From Stenotrophomonas sp. 704A1 (lineage in GTDB: Bacteria; Pseudomonadota; Gammaproteobacteria; Xanthomonadales; Xanthomonadaceae), in NCBI RefSeq assembly GCF_030549525.1, contig NZ_CP130831.1, positions 4,489,501-4,553,500 on the forward strand: a DNA stretch of 64,000 bases. The letters are read 5' to 3'. Shown here piece after piece: positions 1 to 6,221 of this stretch. Numbering within the stretch: the stretch's first letter is position 1; each line of letters begins with the position of its first letter. The translations under genes were made by a program, and so were the position numbers. The notes beneath the pieces are model-generated. The model was not told where the DNA came from and did not search any database. It saw nothing but the letters and a program-made list of their open reading frames with translations.

Positions 1-457
1 CGCCCTGCAACAGCACGATCTGCACACCGCGTTCGGCCATGGCCTTTTCCAGCAGCGGCAGCATCGAGCGGTACGGGGTAACGCCGGTACCGGTGGCGAT
101 CAGCAGGTAACGGGCATTGTGATCACCGGGGTTCAGGCAGAACCGGCCATAGGGGCCGGACGCACTGATCTGGCCGCCCTGCTCCAGCGCCTCGAACAGC
201 GCCGTGGCGGCGCCACCGGGCACGAAACTGACCGCGATATCCACCGCCTCGCCCGGGCCGAGCGCGTGGTCGTGGATGGTCGCCAGCGAGTAGCTGCGCT
301 TGGTTTCGGTGCCGTCGGCGTAGCTGAAATGGACCTGGATGAACTGGCCGGGCTGGAAATCCAGCGGCTGTCCATCGTCACGCACGAACTGGTAGTGGCC
401 GACGGTCGGGGCCAGCATGCGGCAGCCGACCAGCTTGAGGGGGAATTGAACAGGCAC
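1..457 (-). CDS. FAD-binding oxidoreductase, ferredoxin-NADP reductase type (3' end outside window)
   Basis: Only the N-terminal part is present; the gene runs off the left edge. Reading the minus strand from a GTG at 457 gives a flavoreductase fold. A QPGQF segment is followed by KRSYSLA (the RxYS FAD-binding motif), then SGPYGRF, then the NAD(P)-side motif IATGTGVTPYRSML. This is the ferredoxin/flavodoxin-NADP reductase superfamily; the electron acceptor cannot be told from the fragment. The GTG start is inferred: the frame stays open a little further upstream, and no clear Shine-Dalgarno was found. It is divergent from the ABC exporter at 542, with about 85 bp between them. Confidence 0.8.
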   Translation of the reverse strand, partial: MPVQFPLKLVGCRMLAPTVGHYQFVRDDGQPLDFQPGQFIQVHFSYADGTETKRSYSLATIHDHALGPGEAVDIAVSFVPGGAATALFEALEQGGQISASGPYGRFCLNPGDHNARYLLIATGTGVTPYRSMLPLLEKAMAERGVQIVLLQG

Positions 458-503
458 GACTTTTCGGGACAGTGTGTAGCCGGGGCAAGCCCTCGGGGTC
501 TTC

Positions 504-509
504 TATAAT
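504..509 (+). promoter_or_regulatory. -10 element for the ABC exporter operon
   Basis: A perfect TATAAT lies 32 bp before the ATG at 542, in the gap between divergent genes. No good TTGACA-like -35 is visible at 16-18 bp. Transcription would start near 516, leaving a C-rich leader without an obvious ribosome binding site. Confidence 0.5.
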
Positions 510-541
510 AGCCCCTCCCCGCCCCTCTCCAGCGCCAGCCC

Positions 542-1510
542 ATGGGCGCGAAGGCTTCGAGCTTGGCATCCCAGAACGATACGGCGCCCGCCCTGCGCGT
601 GCGCGACCTGCGCAAGACCTACGACAACGGCACCCAGGCCCTGAAGGGGGTTTCCCTGGAAGTGGCCCCGGGCGACTTCTTCGCCCTGCTCGGCCCCAAC
701 GGTGCCGGCAAGTCCACCCTGATCGGCATCATCAGCTCCCTGGTCAACCTCAGCGAGGGCCAGGTGGAAGTGTTCGGCAGCGACCTGGTGCGCAACCGCA
801 GCGCCACCATGCGCCTGATCGGGCTGGTGCCGCAGGAGATCAACTTCAACCTGTTCGAGAAGCCTTTCGACATCCTGGTGAACTACGCCGGCTTCTACGG
901 CGTCGCCCGCGAGGAAGCGGAGCAGCGCGCCGAACAGGAACTCAAGCGTGCGCACCTGTGGGAAAAGGCGCAGGTGATGAGCCGCACCCTGTCCGGCGGC
1001 ATGAAGCGCCGGCTGATGATCGCCCGCGCGATGATGACCCGCCCGCGCCTGCTGATCCTGGACGAGCCGACCGCCGGCGTGGACATCGAGATCCGCCGCG
1101 ACATGTGGCGCGTGCTGAAGGAGATCAATGCCGCCGGCACCACGATCATCCTCACCACCCACTACCTGGAAGAAGCCGAGTACCTGTGCCGGCACCTGGC
1201 GATCATCAATCATGGCCGGATCGTCGAGCAGGGGCCGATGCGCACCCTGCTGGCCAAGCTCGACGTGGAAGGCTTCCTGCTGGACATCGACGGCGACCTG
1301 CCGGCGCAGCTGCCGGTGATCGAGGGCGCGACCCTGACCGCGCCTGATCCGCACACGCTGGACATCGACATGCCGCGCGCGATGGACCTCAACCGCGTGT
1401 TCGCCACGCTCAACGAGTCCGGCATCCGCGTGCGTTCGATGCGTACCAAGAGCAACCGCCTGGAGGAGCTGTTCGTGCGCCTCACCGGCAACCTGGAGAC
1501 ATCCGCATGA
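542..1510 (+). CDS. ABC transporter ATP-binding protein
   Basis: A 322-residue cytoplasmic ATPase of an ABC-2 type exporter. Walker A GPNGAGKST is at residues 51-59, the Q-loop glutamine near 98, the signature LSGGM at 150-154, Walker B LLILDEP at 170-176, and the H-loop histidine in TTHYLEE. The roughly 90 residues after the nucleotide-binding domain resemble the C-terminal extension of multidrug/polysaccharide exporter ATPases. The stop overlaps the permease start (ATGA), so the two are coupled. The closest familiar pair is YadG/YadH of E. coli, whose substrate is not established. The first 16 or so residues are poorly constrained and the true start could lie slightly downstream. Confidence 0.92.
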   Translation: MGAKASSLASQNDTAPALRVRDLRKTYDNGTQALKGVSLEVAPGDFFALLGPNGAGKSTLIGIISSLVNLSEGQVEVFGSDLVRNRSATMRLIGLVPQEINFNLFEKPFDILVNYAGFYGVAREEAEQRAEQELKRAHLWEKAQVMSRTLSGGMKRRLMIARAMMTRPRLLILDEPTAGVDIEIRRDMWRVLKEINAAGTTIILTTHYLEEAEYLCRHLAIINHGRIVEQGPMRTLLAKLDVEGFLLDIDGDLPAQLPVIEGATLTAPDPHTLDIDMPRAMDLNRVFATLNESGIRVRSMRTKSNRLEELFVRLTGNLETSA

Positions 1511-2316
1511 GCGGTACCCCGAACACACCCGCTGCGCAGATCACCGACGGCCAGCGCAACCGCATCGCACTGATGACCATCGTGCGCCGCGAAGTCGCGC
1601 GCATCATCCGCATCTGGGGCCAGACCCTGGTGCCGCCGGCGATCACCATGACCCTGTACTTCCTCATCTTCGGCCGCCTGATCGGCTCGCGGGTGGGTGA
1701 CATGGGCGACTACAGCTACATGGAGTTCATCGTGCCGGGCCTGGTGATGATGAGCGTGATCCAGAACAGCTACGGCAACATCAGCTCCTCGTTCTTCGGC
1801 GCCAAGTTCGGCCGCCATGTGGAGGAGCTGCTGGTCAGCCCGATGCCGAACTGGGTGATCCTGTGGGGCTACGTGGCCGGTGCGGTGCTGCGTGGCCTGA
1901 TGGTCGGCGTGATCGTGCTGATCATCGCCATGTTCTTCACCCCGGTGCGCATCCCGCACCCGCTGGTGACGCTGAGCACGGTGATCCTGGGTGCGACGAT
2001 CTTCTCGCTGGCCGGTTTCATCAATGCGGTCTACGCCAAGAAGTTCGATGACGTGGCGATCGTGCCGACCTTCATCCTGACCCCGCTGACCTACCTGGGT
2101 GGCGTGTTCTATTCGGTGAAGCTGCTGCCGACCTGGGCCGAGGCCGCCACCCATGCCAACCCGATCTTCTACATGGTCAATGCGTTCCGCTATGGCCTGC
2201 TGGGCAGCAGTGACGTGCCGCTGTGGGTGGCCTACGCGCTGATGATCGGCTTCGTGGTGGCACTGACCGCGCTGGCGCTGTGGCTGCTGCGCCGTGGCGT
2301 GGGCATGCGCAGCTGA
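1507..2316 (+). CDS. ABC-2 type transporter permease
   Basis: A 269-residue inner-membrane protein with about six hydrophobic segments. The N-terminal half carries the typical ABC-2 permease stretches (VPPAITMTLYFLIFG, then YMEFIVPGLVMMSVIQNSY). The C-terminal half contains TFILTPLTYLGGVFY, characteristic of the ABC2_membrane family (YadH-like). It starts on the ATG that overlaps the stop of the ATPase gene and forms a two-gene operon with it. It probably exports a lipid-linked or hydrophobic substrate; neither gene shows which one. A 9-bp-stem palindrome at 2325-2345 follows the stop. Confidence 0.92.
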   Translation: MSGTPNTPAAQITDGQRNRIALMTIVRREVARIIRIWGQTLVPPAITMTLYFLIFGRLIGSRVGDMGDYSYMEFIVPGLVMMSVIQNSYGNISSSFFGAKFGRHVEELLVSPMPNWVILWGYVAGAVLRGLMVGVIVLIIAMFFTPVRIPHPLVTLSTVILGATIFSLAGFINAVYAKKFDDVAIVPTFILTPLTYLGGVFYSVKLLPTWAEAATHANPIFYMVNAFRYGLLGSSDVPLWVAYALMIGFVVALTALALWLLRRGVGMRS

Positions 2317-2324
2317 TGGTTGCC

Positions 2325-2345
2325 TGCAGGGCCTGCGGCCCTGCA
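2325..2345. terminator. hairpin after the ABC exporter operon
   Basis: Perfect 9-bp arms (TGCAGGGCC and GGCCCTGCA) flank a 3-base loop nine bases after the permease stop. No U-tract follows, so termination or mRNA end protection is inferred from position and stem strength. Confidence 0.5.
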
Positions 2346-2403
2346 CCCGCGGCAAGCCTTAGCAACTTCAACAACAACGGCAAAAGCTGACTATCCGTGG
2401 GAT

Positions 2404-2507
2404 GGCGGGGTGGTGTGGATTTGCAGGACACGCCGTGAACCCGTCCATGGGGGCTCGTAGGCGCCATCCATGGCGCCTGCGGTCCTGCAACCCCACACCG
2501 CCCCGCC
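2404..2507. repeat. 104-bp inverted repeat with 26-nt arms
   Basis: The left arm 2404-2429 and the right arm 2482-2507 are reverse complements apart from one G:T-compatible position and a 2-nt internal mismatch. Nested inside is a GTAG-headed palindrome at 2457-2476, in which GCGCCAT and ATGGCGC flank a 2-base spacer. It does not encode protein. The composition and nested GTAG palindrome suggest a composite REP element (BIME or MITE-like) of the Stenotrophomonas/Xanthomonas kind. The rest of the 2317-2614 gap is filled by other palindromes described separately. Confidence 0.75.
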
Positions 2508-2529
2508 TTCGACAGTTGGCCGGTGGCCA

Positions 2530-2553
2530 GTAGATTCACGCCATGCGTGGATG
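2530..2553 (+). repeat. SMAG-like palindrome (GTAG head)
   Basis: GTAG is followed by ATTCACG, a CCATG centre and CGTGGAT; the arms differ from perfect complementarity at one base. This matches the format of GTAG-headed REP (SMAG) elements of S. maltophilia. Confidence 0.6.
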
Positions 2554-2564
2554 AGGCATCACCT

Positions 2565-2588
2565 GTAGAGCCGAGCCTATGCTCGGCT
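2565..2588 (+). repeat. SMAG repeat (GTAG head)
   Basis: GTAG is followed by perfect 8-bp arms AGCCGAGC and GCTCGGCT around a CTAT loop. It sits 26 bp upstream of the next start codon and would form a hairpin in any transcript reading into that gene. Confidence 0.75.
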
Positions 2589-2614
2589 CTTCTCATTACG
2601 GGTAGGCTGTGGAC

Positions 2615-3382
2615 ATGAAGATGACCCTCATCCCGCTGGAAAAGGCTGTCTCCGACGGCCCCATCGATGCGTTCAGCCATGCCCTGCTGACCGATGCGCC
2701 GACGCTGGATGAGGTACGGGCGTGCCTGGCATCCCTGCGTGCGGACGATGTGCGGCATCGCTATCTGTGCACGTTGGATGATGCCGGCCAGTGCCGTTAC
2801 ACGAGCATGCACGCGTCCGACGATGCGCGCATCGCGCTGTACGACGACGAGGAACCGGCAACGCCTGTCGATGCCCTGCTCGCCCGCGAGCGCGTGCTGG
2901 TGCATGTCGTCTCACAACTGGAGCATTCCGCCCATCGCCTGGAGTGGACGGCGCTGGCAGGCACGTTGGCGTGCAATGACGAGGACATTGAAACCCTGGT
3001 CGCCGCCAACGCCGCACCGGGCAGCCTTCTGGACGATGTGGTGTGCGTGCAGCGGGTGCCCGTGGATCGCGACGACCTGCTGATCGCCGCGCTGCCCAAC
3101 GGCTACTTCAGCGCCGACTGGGACATCTTCCAGAACCACGCCTTGATCCGGCACCTGCAGCAGCACCATGGGTACCACCTGTTCGGCCTGGGCGCCTCGT
3201 GGCTGGGTTTCCAGCGCAGCAGCGCGCCCACACCGGCAGAAACGCGCACGCTGGTGGAAGACCTGCGCAAGGCCTACGCCGCGGGAGCCGAAGACACCTG
3301 GACCCGATTGGCGCAGACGCTGGCCGCGCGCACGACGCTGCTGCTGAGCTACACCGAGGATTTCAGCGCGCGGTTCCCATGA
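2615..3382 (+). CDS. conserved hypothetical protein, about 255 residues
   Basis: I do not recognise the family. The product is soluble and acidic with no signal peptide or membrane span. It opens MKMTLIPLEKA and has several Asp/Glu-rich turns (DDEEPATP, DEDIETL). Further on come an aromatic stretch, NGYFSADWDIFQ, and a histidine-rich segment, LQQHHGYHLFGLG. A GTG two codons upstream (2609) is also in frame, but GGTAGG at 2601-2606 is spaced properly only for the ATG at 2615. It stands alone between repeat-rich gaps. DUF4253-like proteins share a similar WxIF...G-Y-L ending, but that is only a suggestion. Confidence 0.75.
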   Translation: MKMTLIPLEKAVSDGPIDAFSHALLTDAPTLDEVRACLASLRADDVRHRYLCTLDDAGQCRYTSMHASDDARIALYDDEEPATPVDALLARERVLVHVVSQLEHSAHRLEWTALAGTLACNDEDIETLVAANAAPGSLLDDVVCVQRVPVDRDDLLIAALPNGYFSADWDIFQNHALIRHLQQHHGYHLFGLGASWLGFQRSSAPTPAETRTLVEDLRKAYAAGAEDTWTRLAQTLAARTTLLLSYTEDFSARFP

Positions 3383-3390
3383 GAAATGCA

Positions 3391-3413
3391 GCCGGGCATG
3401 GGTTCGGCGCTAC
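3391..3413 (-). repeat. degenerate SMAG repeat
   Basis: GCCGGGCATGGGTTCGGC followed by GCTAC reads on the minus strand as a GTAG-headed palindrome with two or three arm mismatches. It lies just after the stop at 3382 and may act as the transcript end. Confidence 0.5.
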
Positions 3414-3500
3414 GCGGGCGGGCACGACCGGCACCGCCGTCGGCCGCGATCTCCGGCACAATCGCAGGCAGACAGTCCCCCAGAAAACGGTGAACGTGCA

Positions 3501-4439
3501 ATGCGCATCCTGATCCTCGGCGCCGGCGGTACCGGCGGTTACTTCGGTGGTCGCCTGGCCCAGGCCGGCGTGGACGTGACCTTCCTGGTACGCGCCACGC
3601 GCGCCAGCCAGCTCGACCGCGATGGCCTGGTCATCCGCAGCCCGGTCGGCGATGCCAGCTTCCCGGTACAGCACGTCACCGCCGACGCGCTGCCCGCGCT
3701 CGCGGCGCAGAAGCCGTTCGACCTGGTCATCCTCAGTTGCAAGGCCTACGACCTGGACAGCTCGATCGATGCGATCGCGCCCGCCGTCGGTGCCGGCACC
3801 AGCGTGCTGCCCATCCTCAACGGCCTGCACCACTACGGCGCACTGGACGCACGCTTCGGCCGCGAGGCGGTGCTCGGCGGCCTGTGTTTCATCAGCGCCA
3901 CCAAGGCGCCCGACGGTGCGGTGCTGCACCTGGGCAAGCCCGCCAAGCTGACCTTCGGCGAGCGCGACGGGGGTGCGATCTCCGACCGCGTGCGCGCCTT
4001 CGCCGCCGCCTGCGCGCAGGCCAACCTGGATCACCTGGCCAGCGCGCGCATCGGCCAGGAGCAATGGATCAAGTACACCTTCCTGGCCGCGCTGGCCGCG
4101 GCCACCTGCCTGCTGCGCGCGGACATCGGCACGATCGTCGCCACCGATGACGGCGAAGCCATCGTGCGCGGCCTGTACGACGAGTGCCTGGCCGTGGCCG
4201 AGGCCGCCGGCGAACCGGTACCGCAGGCCGCGCAGGACACCGCGCGCGGCACCCTCACCTTGAGCGGATCTGCGCTGAAGGCCTCGATGCTGCGCGATCT
4301 GGAAGCCGGCCAGCAGGTGGAAGCGGCGCATATCGTCGGCGACATGCTGGCGCGCGCACGTGCCGCCGGCCAGGAGGCACTGCTGCTGCAGGTGGCCTAC
4401 AGCAGCCTGCAGGCCTACCAGGCGCAGCGCAGCGCGTGA
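3501..4439 (+). CDS. ketopantoate reductase family protein (2-dehydropantoate 2-reductase)
   Basis: A 312-residue NADPH-dependent reductase. The N-terminal Rossmann motif ILGAGGTGGYFGG starts at residue 4, and LPILNGLHHY contains the conserved Asn of the substrate pocket. The helical C-terminal domain begins with EQWIKYTFLAALAAATCL, where the Lys matches the catalytic Lys of PanE. Classical PanE has further conserved Asn residues after that Lys, and here Phe/Leu/Ala occupy those places. So this may be a paralogue acting on another 2-oxo acid rather than the pantothenate enzyme itself. The stop codon overlaps the start of the next gene (TGATG). Confidence 0.85.
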   Translation: MRILILGAGGTGGYFGGRLAQAGVDVTFLVRATRASQLDRDGLVIRSPVGDASFPVQHVTADALPALAAQKPFDLVILSCKAYDLDSSIDAIAPAVGAGTSVLPILNGLHHYGALDARFGREAVLGGLCFISATKAPDGAVLHLGKPAKLTFGERDGGAISDRVRAFAAACAQANLDHLASARIGQEQWIKYTFLAALAAATCLLRADIGTIVATDDGEAIVRGLYDECLAVAEAAGEPVPQAAQDTARGTLTLSGSALKASMLRDLEAGQQVEAAHIVGDMLARARAAGQEALLLQVAYSSLQAYQAQRSA

Positions 4440-5365
4440 TGGCATCGCCAGCGCCACTGCCGTCGCCGGTGCTGATCCTCGGCCTGGGCTGGAGTGGGCG
4501 CGTGCTCGCCGCCAAGCTGCAGGCGCGTGGCGTGCAGGTGTCGGGCACGGTGCGCGATCCGTCGTCGACAGTGTCCGACGATCGACTGCATCGGCACCGC
4601 CTGCATGCCGATGCTGCGCCGTCAGCGGCGCTGCTGGAGGCCATCGCACAGGCGCAGGCGGTGCTGTGCAGCGTGCCGCCGGATGCGCAGGGCGATCCTG
4701 CACTGCGCCAGCTGCTGCCTGCGCTGCAGGCCAGTACGGCGCTGCGCTGGGTGGGGTATCTATCCTCGACTTCGGTCTATGCCGATCGTGGCGGTGGCTG
4801 GGTGGACGAGAACAGCGAATCCGATGCCAGCGAAGCCGCTGGCGTGCAGCGCCGGTTGGCCGAAGCGCAGTGGCGGGCCCTGGCCGACGCGCGTGGTATC
4901 GCCTCGGCGGCGTTCCGTCTTCCGGGGCTGTATGGGCCTGGCCGCAATGCGCTGCAGCAGCTGGCTGAAGGGCGCGCGCGCCATGTCGTACGGCCCGGGC
5001 TGGTGTTCAACCGGCTGCACGTGGAGGATCTGGCGGCGGTGGTCATCGCGGCAATGCAGCGGCCCACGCGGGATGGACTGTACCTGCCTGCCGATGACGA
5101 ACCGGCGCCACCGCAGGATGTGCTGGCCTATGCCGCACAGCTCGGTGGATTCACGTTGCCACCGGCGGTGGCCTGGGATGACCCGGCGGTGAGCGCAACG
5201 CTGCGGCGCTTCTACGCCAGCAACAAACGCATCGACAGCCGCGGTACGCGCGCGGCGCTGGGGTGGACGCCGACGTTCGTGACGTACCGGGAAGGGCTGG
5301 AGGAGCTGGCCGCGTCGCTCGCCGGGCAGGGCCCGCCGCTACCGGACCGCGGCAATCAGGGCTGA
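4439..5365 (+). CDS. NAD(P)-dependent epimerase/SDR-like protein (YeeZ type)
   Basis: A 308-residue protein starting at the ATG that shares its A with the stop of the preceding gene, which implies translational coupling. It begins with a dinucleotide-binding GLGWSG motif near residue 14 and contains YLSSTSVYADRGG and FRLPGLYGPGRN, as in extended SDR/NAD-epimerases. The usual YxxxK catalytic pair is not obvious: an Arg-rich segment follows the SSTSVY motif. That is typical of the YeeZ-like subgroup, whose reaction is unknown. The C-terminus runs 10 bp into the convergent tatD gene. Confidence 0.8.
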   Translation: MASPAPLPSPVLILGLGWSGRVLAAKLQARGVQVSGTVRDPSSTVSDDRLHRHRLHADAAPSAALLEAIAQAQAVLCSVPPDAQGDPALRQLLPALQASTALRWVGYLSSTSVYADRGGGWVDENSESDASEAAGVQRRLAEAQWRALADARGIASAAFRLPGLYGPGRNALQQLAEGRARHVVRPGLVFNRLHVEDLAAVVIAAMQRPTRDGLYLPADDEPAPPQDVLAYAAQLGGFTLPPAVAWDDPAVSATLRRFYASNKRIDSRGTRAALGWTPTFVTYREGLEELAASLAGQGPPLPDRGNQG

Positions 5366-6153
5366 TCGGGCAGGCGGAAGAAGGTGCGGGTGGCGGCGGT
5401 GGCATTGGCCGCGGTCACGGCCACGTCCTCGCCACGGTCGCGGGCCAGTTCCTCGACGATGTGCGAGAGGAACATCGGTTCGTTGCGGCGGTCCTTCGGC
5501 ATCGGCTTCAGCGTGCGCGGCAGCAGGTAGGGCGCGTCGGTCTCGATCATCAGTCGGTTGGCCGGGATGTTCTTCACCAGCTCGCGCAGGTGCGCACCAC
5601 GACGCTCGTCGCACAGCCAGCCGGTGATGCCGATGTACCAGTCCTGGTCCAGGTAATCGAACAGCTCGTCGCGTTCGCCGGTGAAGCAATGCACCACCGC
5701 CGGGCCGAGACGGCCTTCGAAGTTCTTCATCTGCGCCATGAAGTCCGCATGCGCGTCACGCTGGTGCAGGAACAGCGGCTTGCCATTCTCCGAGGCCAGC
5801 TGCAGCTGGCGCTCGAACGCACGGTGCTGGGCGGGGCGCGGCGAGAAATCACGGAAGTAATCCAGCCCGCATTCGCCCACCGCCACCACTTCCGGGTGGG
5901 CATGCAGCGCGCGCATCTCGGCATCGCACTCCTCGGTGTACTCCACCGCGTGATGCGGGTGCACGCCGGCGGTGGCGTACAGGAAACCCGGGTGCTGCTG
6001 CGCCAGTTGCACCGCCAGCGGGGAATGCTCGCGGCTGGCGCCGGTGATGACCATCTGCACCACGCCGGCCTGGCGCGCGCGGTCCAGCACCGCATCGCGG
6101 TCACGGTCGAAGGAGTCGTGGGTCAGGTTGGCGCCGATATCGATCAGATGCAT
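5356..6153 (-). CDS. tatD: TatD family metal-dependent hydrolase
   Basis: A 265-residue TIM-barrel DNase/hydrolase. The start MHLIDIGANL carries the metal-binding first strand, although the usual HxH is reduced to a single His here. TAGVHPHHA, GECGLDYFRD, LFLHQRDA, VVHCFTG and ETDAPYLLP follow in the family order, supplying the remaining His/Glu/Asp ligands. Length matches TatD-type enzymes (about 260). The ATG at 6153 is chosen because homology begins exactly there. A TACAAT hexamer at 6183-6188 on this strand is a plausible -10. The gene overlaps the preceding plus-strand gene end to end by 10 bp and is divergent from hrpB. Confidence 0.9.
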   Translation of the reverse strand: MHLIDIGANLTHDSFDRDRDAVLDRARQAGVVQMVITGASREHSPLAVQLAQQHPGFLYATAGVHPHHAVEYTEECDAEMRALHAHPEVVAVGECGLDYFRDFSPRPAQHRAFERQLQLASENGKPLFLHQRDAHADFMAQMKNFEGRLGPAVVHCFTGERDELFDYLDQDWYIGITGWLCDERRGAHLRELVKNIPANRLMIETDAPYLLPRTLKPMPKDRRNEPMFLSHIVEELARDRGEDVAVTAANATAATRTFFRLPDQP

Positions 6154-6182
6154 GGGGCAGCAGGGGGCGGGAAATCCCGCGC

Positions 6183-6188
6183 ATTGTA
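6183..6188 (-). promoter_or_regulatory. -10 element for tatD
   Basis: TACAAT on the minus strand lies 29 bp before the tatD ATG. It falls in the 68-bp divergent gap and overlaps the region where the -35 of hrpB would have to lie, so the two promoters may interfere. Confidence 0.4.
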
Positions 6189-6209
6189 CCCGCCGCCGCC
6201 GCGGCCCCT

Positions 6210-6215
6210 TATCCT
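6210..6215 (+). promoter_or_regulatory. -10-like hexamer placed for a leaderless hrpB mRNA
   Basis: TATCCT is followed by six bases (TTGCGC) and then the ATG of hrpB. Transcription starting 6-7 bases after the hexamer would begin at the start codon. No Shine-Dalgarno sequence is present. Confidence 0.4.
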
Positions 6216-6221
6216 TTGCGC

